NCBI GenBank assembly: GCA_037127255.1 | Contig: JBANSL010000001.1 | Span: 28,638,501 to 28,702,500, forward strand | Source: Persicaria tinctoria | Lineage: Eukaryota; Streptophyta; Magnoliopsida; Caryophyllales; Polygonaceae | Reading direction: 5' to 3' | DNA: 64,000 nt | Shown: piece by piece, positions 41,746-53,204 of the stretch | Layout of the letters: every line of letters begins with the position of its first letter | How positions within the stretch are numbered: the stretch's first letter is position 1 | The notes under the pieces: model-generated | Databases searched by the model: none | Told to the model about the DNA's origin: nothing | Seen by the model: the letters and a program-made list of their open reading frames with translations, nothing else | Position numbers and translations under genes: made by a program

Positions 41746-44034
41746 CTATGGCTGGTGGTGCTGACCTCTACGACAGTTATGTATGGGGATCAATGGTCCA
41801 GTCGGATCATCATCTAAAAGCTTTGATTGTTTCCAACAGTGAGTAGTAGTGCTGTGTAACAGCAGAATTTCATTAATGGTTACCTTCTTAGTATGATCGA
41901 AAACAAGTTGGTTTCTAAAGAACCACATGGCCCACCAAGCTGAGGCTAGAGCGGCAAAGGAGCTAGTCCCAATTGCACATTTAATAGCAGTAAGAGAAAA
42001 TATATTTCCCATGCCTCCAGCAGAAATAAGCCTTGGAATATGGATATGTAAAGCTTTAAGTAAAGCAGTAGCCATAGGACAACGAAGGAGAATGTGATCA
42101 TTCGATTCATTTGTATTGTCACAGAAAGCGCAACCAACAGGTACAGCGACATGCGACCTCTGTAGTCTGGTTTTAGTCGGGAGACCATCCCTGGAGATTT
42201 TCCATAGAAAGTGTCGCACTTTAGGGGGGACATCGAGACTCCAGATCCAAGCGCAATCGAAATCTGGCGACCCGGTGTGTGCAGATATGAAGGAGTGTGC
42301 AGAGGCTGTTGAGAACCATCCGTTTTTACTGGGCCCCCAATACAGACGGTCCGTGATTGGGTTACTTGGTAATGTTATACCCATGATGTGGTTAATATCA
42401 TCTTGTTTCAGAATGTTTTGTAATGAGTCCTTTATAAATGGTTTGTTCCACTGGCTGTTGCTGATGAAATGAGCCACCGAAACGCCCACAAGTTCAACCG
42501 GTATGGGTATGAGTGTTTTGGAACTCAACGGCTTCTCGAAAGCCCAATTATGGGACCAAAAATCAATAGTTTCCCCATTTCCAACCCGCCATTGTAGACC
42601 CGGGAGGAACTGAGGCCTGATGGACATAAGGCGGGACCATTGCCACGAGGTATTACCTTTTTTGTTATAACTGGAAAGGTTATGGCCTTTAAGATATTTT
42701 TGTGAGATGAATCGAACCCAGATGTTGTCTGGTTCAGAAATTATTTTCCAAAGAAGCTTCATCTGGAGAGCTATATTCATAGACTCCGCCTTATGAATCC
42801 CCAAACCACCTTTCATAGTGTCCGAACAGATTTTGTCCCAGCTAATCAGCGGTGGAGCTTTAGAGGTTTTGTTCCAAAAGAATTGTCTATACACTTTGTC
42901 AAGTTCATGAAGAACATGAGAGGGTAGCAGGAAAGCTTGCATAAGAAAAATCGGTTTGGCACTCAGATTTGCTTTGATAAGCACCCGTCTCCCTTCGGCA
43001 GAAAGATTTGAAGCTTTCCATTTTGTGAGTTGATTTTTGGTCTTGAGAACCACATCAACGAATGTGTCCTTATTGGTCCTACCGTTAACGATAGGGCAAC
43101 CTAAATATTTGTCAAAATTGTTAGCCTGGGGAATGCCAAGTACTGCAATAGTAGACGCTATGGCGGTAGCAGTCGTGTTAGGAGACGCTTGGAAGCTGGA
43201 TTTGTGCAGGTTCACCTTTTGTCCCGAAATTAAACAGTATCTGTCTAAGATAGACAGTACAGAAGTACATGCCGAGTGGGAGGCTTTGCAGAAAATAAGA
43301 ATATCATCAGCAAACGCTAGGAAGGGAACCTTGATACCTGGACGACCAAAAGAGATACCCAGGTCCTTACTAGCAAGCCCTTTGTTATGCAGTGTACATG
43401 CTAATACCTCAGAGGCTAGGATAAAGAGAAAAGGGGAGAGGGAATCTCCTTGTCTTAAACCTCTGGTGGGTTTAAATACTGTGGTTGGTTCATCATTAAC
43501 GAGGACCGAGTAGGATACAGTTGAAACACATTCTTTTATTCTGTTAATAAAGAGGTCATTGAAACCATACTTAGATAAAACTTGGAACAGAAAGGCCCAT
43601 TCGATGCGATCGTATGCCTTTTCCATATCTAACTTAAGAGCAACCATGCCCATTTTGCCTTTCTTCATCCGAAACGAATGCAAGGCCTCATGAGCAATCA
43701 GAATGTTGTCCTGGATAGATCTCCCTTTGGTGAAAGCTCCCTGGAGGGGGTGTATAAGTTTGTCAAAAATCTTGGTTAACCGTGCTGAAATAACTTTAGC
43801 TATGATTTTGTAAATTGTAGAGCATAAACTGATAGGTCTGTAGTGGTTTACTGCAGTCGGGTCATCGCATTTCGGTAGAAGCGTAATGAAAGTATGGTTT
43901 GTCTGACGCAGTAACCTGCCACTGGTGAAGAAAGCTTTGACGACTTTTATTACAGAGGGCCCAACTGTAGGCCAGAACTTTTGGTAGAAACCAGCTGGGA
44001 AGCCATCAGGCCCTGGAGCCTTCTCCGGGCTCAT
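41746..44034 (-). pseudogene. L1 reverse transcriptase and zf-RVT region
   Basis: Motifs in order are KAPGPDGFPAGFYQ, LDMEKAYDRIEW (motif A), GLRQGDSLSPFLF (motif B) and FADDILIFCKA (motif C with the catalytic DD), then VPPKVRHFLWKISRDGLPTK and CAFCDNTNESNDHILLRC (zinc-binding). The domain is open for about 760 codons and the catalytic residues are intact. It is joined to the endonuclease part by a frameshift and to RNase H by one nonsense codon. Confidence 0.92.
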
Positions 44035-44834
44035 AGAAAATACAGCCGCTTTAATCTCATTGTTTGTAACAGGAGCCGAGATCTGGAGACCGCTAGATCT
44101 GGAGATAGATCCGAAACAGGGGTTGAAGAGGCTCTGAAACGAGCTTTAAAGTCGCGGACAAATTCCTGTTGGATTGTGTGGAAATCAGCTGTGGATTCTC
44201 CACCGGGAAGTAGGATAGATTTGATCCTTTTCCTGCCTCTTTTTGCAGTAGCGATCTTATGGAAGTAGCCTGAATTGGAGTCATTAAGTTTGGTATGTTT
44301 AACTTTAGCCCGCTGGCTCCAATAGCGACGGTGAAAGTCGAGCATTCGTTCTCTTTTGTTGAGTAATTGTTTTAGGATTTGAATATTCTGGCTGTTATAA
44401 TTTGAGATAAGAGATGTCTGTAAACTAAGGAGCTTTTGATCCGTTACTAGAATTTGGTTATGAATATTGCGAACTGTATTCTTATGCCAGATTTTGGATA
44501 GTTTTTTAAGAACTTTTGCCTTCTGAAGCAATTTAAACATCAAAGAACCTTGTGGGTTTGCTCTCCAAGCTTGCGAGACTAAGTTTTTGTAATCGGCCCT
44601 TGATGCCCAAGCCAATTCGAACTTAAATGGTCTATTCTTAGACTGAATGTTGTGACGAAAATCTGTGGAGATCGGAGCATGGTCCGATCTAGTAAAGGGA
44701 TGGATCTGTGTACGAAGTGAGTCAAAAATGGTAAGCATGTCCGTGTGGATTAGAAGGCGATCAAGTTTTTCCAAACAAATGACCACATCTTTCGATTTCC
44801 GTTGCCAAGTAAACTGACCCCCGCTAGATGGTAC
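44035..44834 (-). pseudogene. L1 endonuclease end and linker
   Basis: After the TAA the frame continues GGQFTWQRKSKD, EKLDRLL and TRSDHAPISTDF. SDHAPIS is the last catalytic motif of the apurinic-type endonuclease. A basic linker to the RT follows (KRERMLDFHRRYWSQRAK). The frame is lost near 44034-44090, where NNEIKAAVFSMSPEKAPGPD should continue. Confidence 0.85.
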
Positions 44835-45365
44835 TTATAGTAGAGATAGTCTGTTCTTTAAATCTAGTAAGCGCGTGAAACGCGACGTCGAAGGATAGAC
44901 TCCTCCAAGTTTATCAGTTGGGGAAGCTATTTCGTTAAGGTCTCCCATGATGCAGAAGGGAATAACAAGTGACTGTATATAAAGGGAGATTGTATCCCAG
45001 AAGGGTGATTTGCGATGCTCATCCGGTGGGGCACATACTACAAGAACCGCGAAACACCGCTTTGTAGCGTAGTCTGAGTAGTTAAAGTGAATAAATCGGT
45101 GGTGAACCGAAATAAGTTCAATGGATCCTTGTGAGGCAGGGATATCTTTCCACAGAAGACAAATTCCCCCAAAAAACCCAATAGCCGGGTCAAAAGCAAC
45201 ATTCGAGAAACCACATTTACGCAGTGTGGTTTCGGAAGGAACCTTATCAGTCTTAGTTTCTAAAAGAGCTAGAACGTTGATATTATTATTTTGACAGAAA
45301 ATATCTACATTTGTCCAGAAATTACGGCTCCGGATGCCGAGTGAGTTCCAGGTGCATATATTCAT
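44835..45365 (-). pseudogene. L1 apurinic-type endonuclease, N-terminal part
   Basis: It starts MNICTWNSLGIRSRNFW, with ALLETKTDK and CIMGDLNEIASPTDK later. These are the conserved N, E and D motifs of LINE endonucleases that nick target DNA for priming. The ATG at 45365 fits the ORF2 start. A TAA near residue 177 interrupts the domain; the rest follows in frame. Confidence 0.9.
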
Positions 45366-46260
45366 AGAAACCTTTTTGGGCGAACAGTTTGTACTAATGA
45401 TTTGGGCTGGCTTTGGCCGCAGCTCGTGGTGGGAGCAAGATGGTCCTGTGTGACCCTTAGGAATGAGTTGTTTAAAACGAGGGGGGGGGGGGGGGGATCC
45501 CAGGATCTGTCGACCTGTCAGTGTCCGACTTAATTAAACGAGTTTCGTAATCGAGATTACGATGTACCGTCGAGTGACAAGCAACCCCTGGAGAGTAAGA
45601 ATTGGGAGAGTACATAAACGTTTGTTTATAAGTCCTTTTACGGAGAACAAGGTCCCATAAAAAGAACTGAGATGTTAGTAAGTCCAAATACAACATTAAA
45701 AGAGGTAACAAAGAAGTGATTATACACTCCAAATAGCAAGCATAGCAATACAGACCATAGATTATTACAAAAATCAGCCAGTGAAGATTAACTTCAAAAG
45801 GTCTAGAGACCATACAGAGAGCGTTACTTTGTAGAAAAAAACTGGTGTACATTCCAACTATGAAGCAGCTTGAAGCCAACCGAAACCGAGCAAAAACATT
45901 GGCAAAACACCATAGCTGGAAATATGATATTTGAAGGTTGCAGGAGGCTCTCGCATAGGCCAGACTTGAAACAACAAAGACCCGAACACCCCGGGTACAA
46001 CAGCTCATGGCAATAGAGAAGACACGCGCAAAGGCAAGACCTCTAGTGGGTGTGTGAAATACCAAATCCGACAAGGTATGGGAGCACCTCAAAAACCAAG
46101 GGACTCGAGCTAAAGTATAGCAAGTCATGCTTTTTATAATGTATAGCAAGACATGCTTTTTATAATTAAGTATATAGCCGAAATCACCCGGATGCAAGTA
46201 CAACTTAGGTACATGATAGGTCGGAGAACCAAAGTGAATGTTGTGAGAATTAATAGAATC
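45366..46260 (-). other. L1 5' region, proximal half
   Basis: It lies between the nested element and the endonuclease. A 243-codon frame (45472-46203, minus) rich in Cys, Tyr and Leu is open, but no DUF4283 or CCHC zinc knuckle of a plant L1 ORF1 is visible. A run of about 16 G (45481-45496) sits at its end. I treat it as untranslated leader. Confidence 0.5.
46256..46260. repeat. Target-site duplication GAATC, left copy
   Basis: GAATC precedes the LTR at 46261; the same five bases follow the other LTR at 55149-55153. Confidence 0.92.
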
Positions 46261-48186
46261 TGTTGTGAGCCTAATTTGCCATGTTTTACACTTACTTTTA
46301 TATCGATTTCTTCATACATTGCATACATTTGGGTAAGAATAATACAGAATATGTGTAGTTTATACTTATTTGCAATATATGGAGGTCTACACAAGTTTTT
46401 GTCATATTTCGCAGAAATCGGACGCATTTTGGAGCTTAAAGGAAAGTCATGGAGAAGCCAAGAATGGTGCAGCTGGAGAGAAGGCCAATTTCCGGTTTTC
46501 ATCGTTCTGAATCAGGCTGTGATGTCTTCATGAGAGTTGTAGCCCTCGGAAAGAGCTTTCCAACGCATGGTCATATGCGTCAATCCGACAACCGAGGCAG
46601 CGGGAAAGTGCGTTTTACGAACAGAGCTGGAAGCTGAGAAATTTACTCGACGTCGACAAGAGTTGTCGACATCGACAAGTATCAACTCGACATGTGCACT
46701 GGAAGACGAGGTCGAGTTGATGAACTCAAGACGAAGACATCGACAACTTTTGTCGATATCGAGGAGACATGTCGAGAAGATTGTCGAGGAGTCCAGAAGC
46801 CGAGATTGAGGAGAAGTCCGAGCAGGAGATTACTTGCAAGCCAAGATTCGACGAATTCTATCCTATTCTATCAAGATCTATCGAAGACCCAACACATTAG
46901 ATATAATCCTAGTCTATCTATTTTATTTAATTACACTATGTTATTTATTTATCATTAAGTTTTAGATATAGTTTTAGATAAAGATAGAGATCTTCTATCC
47001 TTGATTAGCAAGGATTAGAAGCCTATAAATAAGGCCCTAGGGGCTCAGTTTCATTCATTCAATTTAAGTTAGATTCCAAGTTACACACAATAAGTTAGTT
47101 CCATTCAGAGATACAGTTTAGGAGTTCTAAGGTTTTTAAGGTTTTGGGTTTCTGCGAAAGTTGATTGCCGAGATTGTAAAGGCTTTTGAATTTAGTTTTA
47201 ATGCAAGTTATTTCTTTTCATCAATCAATGTCTGCGATTGCAATGAGGCGTGAGTAGTCCACCCACTTCTGGGGCTGGGGTGAGCCTGACGGTGGCCATG
47301 TAAGGCGATGCGGTAAAGGTAAAATCTTGTGATTGCAATCCATCTTCTATCCATGTGAGCATGATTCTTTTGCGAGAGTTGAAGGTGATCCTTGTTTGTG
47401 TTATTGAAGCGAAAGTGATCTTAATGCAACTTGGATTAATTATGTGAAAAAGGGTTAGTAACAATTAGGGCTTATGCGAAAGCCTCTAAATTCCTATTTG
47501 TTAATAACAAAAGTTATTTAGATGGAAAGCATGATCTTTTATGCCTTTATGTGTTACTTTGCATGGTTACTGTTGTGGTGTTGAAACCCTAGCTTTGGAA
47601 GTCTTTTAGCTTATTGATTTTATTCCATAAAAATTCGTTTCTGCGTCCGAAAGCTTTTGCACTTTAATTTTCTGTTCTTTATCGATTTCGGGAAGATCTA
47701 GTCGAAGTCGAACACACTTGTCGACATCGAGTTATCTACTCGACGTCGAGGAGATTGTTGGAGTCGAGTTCCTTCCCTTTTGCCGTTGTCGACCTCTGCT
47801 GTTGTGTCGAGAACATCTTGTCGATTTGCCTTCTGTGTCGAGTACTTCTCGATATAGAGGACTTCTGTGTCGACAAAGCTTGGTCGAGTTGTTTGGTCGA
47901 GTTACCTGCTGTCTCTGTCGAGTACTTTTTGCTTTGTTTTACTTTCTATCTTTAGTTTATTATTTGCTTTTATTTAGTTGCCCTTGCCGGGTTTATTTCT
48001 GTTTCTGTGTTTGTTTCTGTCTGTGAGATCTACTGCTACCTGAGAACTGCTGACGTGCTTCCTCGTGGATTCGATCCTGACTTTTCTCTTACTACAACGG
48101 GAGGAAGTCTTGTAATTATTTGCTGAGACAGGGGAGTCGTTCTAAACCATATTCTATTCTATACTTGACCAACTCATGCAACAACA
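46261..48186 (+). repeat. 5' LTR of the Athila-like element
   Basis: It starts TGTTGTGAGCC and ends GCAACAACA. A TATA box (TATAAATAAGG, about 47025) is followed by a leader-like stretch. TCGA-rich palindromes lie at about 46646-46810 and 47700-47930. The start and end segments match those of the LTRs at 4049-10206. Open frames inside it are identical in both LTRs and are not taken as genes. Confidence 0.92.
47023..47034 (+). promoter_or_regulatory. LTR TATA box
   Basis: CCTATAAATAAG is the best core promoter candidate in the LTR. It matches the LTR position in the other Athila-like element (minus strand CCTATAAATAAAG near 5040-5055) and recurs in the 3' LTR near 53970. Confidence 0.6.
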
Positions 48187-48189
48187 AAT

Positions 48190-48207
48190 TGGCGCCGTTG
48201 CCGGGGA
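48190..48207 (+). other. Primer-binding site, tRNA-Asp
   Basis: TGGCGCCGTTGCCGGGGA is exactly complementary to the 3' end of plant tRNA-Asp. It lies three bases after the 5' LTR and is typical of Athila/Tat Gypsy elements. Confidence 0.92.
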
Positions 48208-48269
48208 AGCAATCATTCGCGCCTTAGGTAGTCGGATCTCACTGTTTCTCTGAGCTACTTTTCAGGTGT

Positions 48270-51200
48270 ATGCGCCGTTCTGGTCAAACACCTGAGTTTG
48301 ACGCCTTAGACGAACCGGAACGCCTTTTTCACATCAGAACTAAACTGCAAAGAGCCATGGCAGCTGCGGAAACACAGGAACAGCTGATCGCTAGGCTCAC
48401 CAAGGATCTAGCCAGGGATGCTGCTCTCGCCGCTGAGAGAGCAGAAAAGGAACAAGCACAAGCTGAGCTTGCCCAATATCCAACCACCGCTGAGGATTAT
48501 ATGCATCCCACTCTCGTCGTGCCTGAATCGGCGATTCTGATCCCTGATAACTCTTTTGAAATTCGCACTCAATTTCTCATAGAGCTTAAAAATAATGCCT
48601 TTTATGGCAGATTTAATGAGTGTCCTCTTGAGCATATTACCAACTTTTCTGACATGTGCCGTACTCTTGCTGAAGGTACCACGCTGGAATATGTCAAGAT
48701 GAAAGCTTTTCACTGGTCTCTCGCTGGTCCTGCACTGAAATGGCTGGAAGGGCTGAAAGCAAGATCACTGACAACCTGGGCCCAAGTAGAGCAAGAATTT
48801 CTGAATAAATTCTTCCCACCCGCCAAAACAGCATATCTTCGCCAGAAAATCACCGCCCTCAAACAAAAGCAAGGGGAACCGCTGACAAAGGCATGGGAGC
48901 GCTACAAGGAACTTCTACGATCTTGCCCTACTCATGGACAACCACCCTACGTCATTCAAGAGATCTTCTTCAACTCTCTTGATCAAGGCACCAAGGACAG
49001 AATCAACCATTACACTCGCTATGAGTTTCTAACGATGCCACCAATTGACGCCTGGGGTGTGCTGGACAAGCTCACCAACTATGACAACAAATATGGAGCT
49101 ACTTCAAACTATGATGAGAACTCCTGCGCCAGGCCAGCACCATCTATGCCACTTTATGAGCCAGCAAAGGAGATCGACCCAGATGTCAGGGAGCAATACT
49201 ACAGAGACCAGAATAAGAAGCTCCTCAAACAAGTGAAGTATCTCTCTGTCAACCAGCCTTGCATAGAATGCGGATCGCAAAGGCACACCACTACTGAGTG
49301 CCCACATACAGAGCAAGTCAGGATGGCAGAACATCATGAGGATGCAGCTTACGCAGGAGGGCCTAATCGCTATATGGGGGATCAAAGGCCTTATCAGCAG
49401 CAATGGAACCAAGGGCCCCCTAGGAATCCTCCACCCTACAGAGCTCCAGGACATCCGGAGAGGGACCAACAGAAGGATCAGCTACAGATAATCCTTGACG
49501 AAATGCGCCGAAATCAGGGCACCATCAACCATCAATTCCAAAACATCAATACAAAGCTTGGAGAAATTGATGTCTGGAGAAAATTAGTAGATACTCAGAT
49601 TGGCCAACTAGCGGCAAGTGTCCCTAGACAATCAGGTGTACTCCCTGGATCCTCTGAACCTAATCCTAAAGGTAAATCTACTGGACATATAGCTGCTGTA
49701 AAGCTCAGGAGCGGACATCAATTACGTGAGCCAGAGGTCGGAAAGCAGCAGGACAGCGCCGAACAGCAACTCGATGTCGACGAACATCTTGTCGATGTCG
49801 AGAACCCTCTTGTCGATGTCGACAACTCCTCTGATCGACCAACCTCTGCACTGAACAACAACTCGACATCGAGGAAAGTTGTCGATGTCGAGGAGCTTGT
49901 CGATGTCGAGAAGTCCCATGACGATGTCGATAAGACTGCAACACCTCCGACGTCTGTTCTGGCTCCAAATCAGAAAAAGAAGCTACCTTTCCCCACGAAA
50001 TCTCTAAAGGACCCAACGGAGAAAAAGTTTCAGCGCTTCATCAAGATGCTTCAGAAGCTCAATGTCACCATACCCTTCACAGAAGCTCTCAATGAAATGC
50101 CGTCCTATGTCATGTTCCTAAAGGAGATTCTGAGTAAAAAGCGATCGATGGCGGAAATCACAGAGGAGTGCAGCCATCTGGACATATTGGAGAAGAGGCC
50201 GGATCCAGGTAAGTTTGCTATAACTATTGGATTTGGTCCATACAAAATTAACGCCCTATGTGATCTTGGAGCCAGTGTTAGTATTATGCCTTTAACGATT
50301 TGGTCCAAGATTAAGATAGGTGCCCTGGAGCCTGTGGATGCTAGACTATACATGGCCAACAACACAGTGGTCATTCCAACAGGCATGGTAGAAAATGTCC
50401 CAGTACAAGTAGGTAAATTCTTCGTCCCTGCTGATTTTTTAATTGTTGATATGCAAGAAGATCCTGCTTGTCCAATTATTCTAGGGAGACCATTCTTGGC
50501 GACTGTGGATGCCAACATAAGCGTACGGAAAGGAGTGCTCACCTTCAACATCAGCGATGAGGTAATTGAGTATTCCTTCAACAAAACTGAAAGGCATACA
50601 GGTCCGATGGAAGAAGTCAAATCTATCTCAGCTGGCTACATCACCTGCGGGGAACCCAAGGTCAGAAATATGACCCCTGAGGAGATAGAAAAGAGGGACA
50701 TAGAGGCACAGGTGGAGAAAATCATGGACATCCTAAAGGAAGAAGCGAAAAATCCACTCGACACAAACCAAGGTATGTCGATTTGGACTAACTATTTTTC
50801 GGATGCCTTGACAGGAGCTAAGTATGGGGTCGTAGTCGACCTAAACTCCTCGAGATCGAGTAGTTTAGTCGACGTCGACAAAGATCAGAAACCTCCACCA
50901 GCCTCGTCGAGCAGTCAAAAAGTCGAGAAAGATTCCTCGATATCGACAAAGGTTGTCGATGTCGACAAGATCTTGACATCCTCGATCACACCTTCATCGA
51001 TGAGCAGGCCAAAGGGGATCGAAGACTACTCGACGTCGACAAGAGTTGTCGATGTCGAGAAGATTACGGCCTCCTCGACACCACCTTCCGCGACGAGAAA
51101 GCCACTGGATGTTGAGAATTCCTCGACGTCGACAACTCTTGTCGATGTCGACAAGATTAGGGTTTCCTCGACTTCGTCGTCTTCGAGCAGTCCACCACCT

Positions 51201-51518
51201 GAAGCTGAAAGCAACTCGATGTCGAGTAATGTTACTCGAGATCGACAAGATCCAGTGGTTCCCGAATCCGATTCTGCGAAGGTGAGCCAAGGTATGAATC
51301 TTTCTTCTCCTATTTCAATTAATGATTTATCTATACATGGGAGAGGTTTGCCTTGGTATGTGCGCTTATGCAGGATTTCCGATGACGATCCAAGGGAATA
51401 CGAAGTAGGAGATATGGTCTATGTCTCTAAATCAAAGGATCATTGGTTTCCTAACAAATTCAATAAGAAAAAGATGGGACCATTCACGGTGAATAAGATC
51501 CATTCAGGAGGAATTTAG
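48270..51518 (+). CDS. Gag-protease polyprotein with TCGA-encoded acidic repeats and integrase C-terminal remnant
   Basis: Residues about 110-240 are the retrotransposon gag domain (FHWSLAGPALKWLEGLK, TTWAQVEQEFLNKFFPP). A zinc knuckle follows (CIECGSQRHTTTECP, C-x2-C-x4-H-x4-C, near residue 332). Residues about 630-780 are an aspartic protease (INALCDLGASVSIMP with DLGA in place of DTGA, then CPIILGRPFLATVDA). On both sides of the protease lie acidic repeats such as STSTRVVDVEK and VVDVDK. The last 50 residues (YEVGDMVYVSKSKDHWFPNK, KMGPFTVNKI) are an integrase C-terminal remnant ending in TAG. RT, RNase H and the integrase core are missing. Start: ATG follows the leader; the frame is intact for 1082 codons. 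Confidence 0.85.
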   Translation: MRRSGQTPEFDALDEPERLFHIRTKLQRAMAAAETQEQLIARLTKDLARDAALAAERAEKEQAQAELAQYPTTAEDYMHPTLVVPESAILIPDNSFEIRTQFLIELKNNAFYGRFNECPLEHITNFSDMCRTLAEGTTLEYVKMKAFHWSLAGPALKWLEGLKARSLTTWAQVEQEFLNKFFPPAKTAYLRQKITALKQKQGEPLTKAWERYKELLRSCPTHGQPPYVIQEIFFNSLDQGTKDRINHYTRYEFLTMPPIDAWGVLDKLTNYDNKYGATSNYDENSCARPAPSMPLYEPAKEIDPDVREQYYRDQNKKLLKQVKYLSVNQPCIECGSQRHTTTECPHTEQVRMAEHHEDAAYAGGPNRYMGDQRPYQQQWNQGPPRNPPPYRAPGHPERDQQKDQLQIILDEMRRNQGTINHQFQNINTKLGEIDVWRKLVDTQIGQLAASVPRQSGVLPGSSEPNPKGKSTGHIAAVKLRSGHQLREPEVGKQQDSAEQQLDVDEHLVDVENPLVDVDNSSDRPTSALNNNSTSRKVVDVEELVDVEKSHDDVDKTATPPTSVLAPNQKKKLPFPTKSLKDPTEKKFQRFIKMLQKLNVTIPFTEALNEMPSYVMFLKEILSKKRSMAEITEECSHLDILEKRPDPGKFAITIGFGPYKINALCDLGASVSIMPLTIWSKIKIGALEPVDARLYMANNTVVIPTGMVENVPVQVGKFFVPADFLIVDMQEDPACPIILGRPFLATVDANISVRKGVLTFNISDEVIEYSFNKTERHTGPMEEVKSISAGYITCGEPKVRNMTPEEIEKRDIEAQVEKIMDILKEEAKNPLDTNQGMSIWTNYFSDALTGAKYGVVVDLNSSRSSSLVDVDKDQKPPPASSSSQKVEKDSSISTKVVDVDKILTSSITPSSMSRPKGIEDYSTSTRVVDVEKITASSTPPSATRKPLDVENSSTSTTLVDVDKIRVSSTSSSSSSPPPEAESNSMSSNVTRDRQDPVVPESDSAKVSQGMNLSSPISINDLSIHGRGLPWYVRLCRISDDDPREYEVGDMVYVSKSKDHWFPNKFNKKKMGPFTVNKIHSGGI

Positions 51519-53190
51519 CTGAAAGATAAAAATGGAGTCTTGTTCGAAGACCAAGCTACATGGGCTCTAAAGATGCCACCTTGAGCTTAACGGAGAAAGT
51601 CGGCCTAGCGACTATAAAATCTAGAGCTTGTAAATAGACTTTTTTTTTATTTTGGGACTTTTTGGACATTGTTGTTTTTGTTTAGGGTTTTGGACATTGT
51701 TTTTAGGATTATGCTATTGTGGGTATTTCTTTTCTAACGAATCTTGCAGGTATGAAGAAGCTACAGTCTTGTCGACACGAGGGAAGGAACTCGACATCGA
51801 CAAACCACATCGAGCAAGCCTGTGGTCGAGAAGATCACCCTGGAGGCAACAGGAAGAACTCGATGTCGAGGAGATGTTGTCGACGTCGACAAGCACTGCA
51901 ACGCCACTTCACTCGATTTTTCCGGCGATCTGCACACTTATCTTGTGAGTTTCTTTCTTTACCCTTGTTTTTTATATAGTGAGGACACTGTAATGTTTAA
52001 GTATGGGGTGGGGGAAGGGCTTACTTTATGCATATTGATCATATTTGACATACTTGTGCATTATTTCTTAAGAATTGCTACATGGCTATTTTGGAATGCA
52101 TTATTTGATTTATGTACTTATATGCATGTTTTCCAAAAATCTTGAAAAATGACCCCCATTGAAATTTTTGAATAACGTCATGGAAGCTTTATTGAACTCG
52201 ACGATTCAAAATTGGATTCATTAGAGATATATCATGAAATTGCCTAGTAAAGGGAAGTCACAATGAAGTGCATATTTTTATGAAAACCATGAAAGGAGGT
52301 AAAATTTGAAATTGCTTTTGACATGTTGCATGATAAGATGATGGAGGACTTTATATTTCCATATAATGCTCATATGTTTATAATCCTAGCCTTACCTATG
52401 CTTATGCATCACAAAAGCCATAATATGCCTTATTTCAATATTTGCTCCACATGATCTAAATATTTCCATTCTTTACCTTATCCGGGGATTATGTTGAGAA
52501 TGATGTTACATTATGGAGATCATCATATGGTGTTTGTGTTGTGATTATTATCAATATTTGGAGTTTGGAAGGAAATTGTTTGAAATATATGGAAAATTTA
52601 ATGAGTGAAAAAAAATCCAATCACCTGAGGAGATAAAGGTAGATTGACCCTGCTCTCTGAGATAATAGTTTGGAGAGATGGGACACATTGTGAGGAGTCC
52701 AAAGCACTAAGTATCCGGGGCCATTCATGACACCCATGTTTGCGACTCGCGAGAAGGCAGTGCTGAGGTTAGAGAGGTAAAAGCATTATGATTGAAAAAA
52801 GCAATATGAAAGGTGATGAATTATATGGAGAAGGAATGTGGAATGAAAATCAAAAAGTTTGAAAGTGATCCATTTCCCCGGATCAAAAGCACCACATTGC
52901 CAAAAATTGCACACCTTTTAACCTTTTACCAATCTACTCCTTCATGAGCTTAAATTAAAGTCTTCTTGATTATCAATGAGTTGTCACGTATGAATTGTTT
53001 TTACATAACCCTCCTCTTGTGAGAAGATGTTGCTTTTACATATTTGCACATGCATGAATCTATGACGCTAGTACATTTTCGAGGATGGTAATTGATTGCA
53101 GGGTTATATAACAATGAATCTGATATGTTGAGAGTTTGAATTCTTCCCCTGAATGACAATTAAAAGTATTGCTTTAGGACAATCAAGCTT
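51519..53190 (+). other. Noncoding 3' internal region
   Basis: The first bases still read as the end of the integrase remnant (LKDKNGVLFEDQATWALKMP). Then comes GACTATAAAATCTAGAGCTT, shared with the other Athila-like element at about 7480-7505. 51765-51905 has TCGA palindromes. At 51998-52019 an internal purine tract (AAGTATGGGGTGGGGGAAGG) resembles the terminal tract. No env-like gene is seen. Confidence 0.6.
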
Positions 53191-53204
53191 AAGTATGGGG
53201 TGTT
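53191..53204 (+). other. Polypurine tract
   Basis: AAGTATGGGGTGTT directly precedes the 3' LTR. Confidence 0.75.

Noticed and set aside
45472..46203. Membrane protein gene ahead of the L1 endonuclease
   Set aside because: The hydrophobic look comes from T-rich template in a leader; there is no recognised domain, and the position is explained by the L1 5' region.
48270..51518. Endogenous virus with capsid, protease and zinc knuckle
   Set aside because: LTRs, tRNA-Asp primer site and domain details identify a Ty3/Gypsy retrotransposon; no envelope or movement protein is seen.
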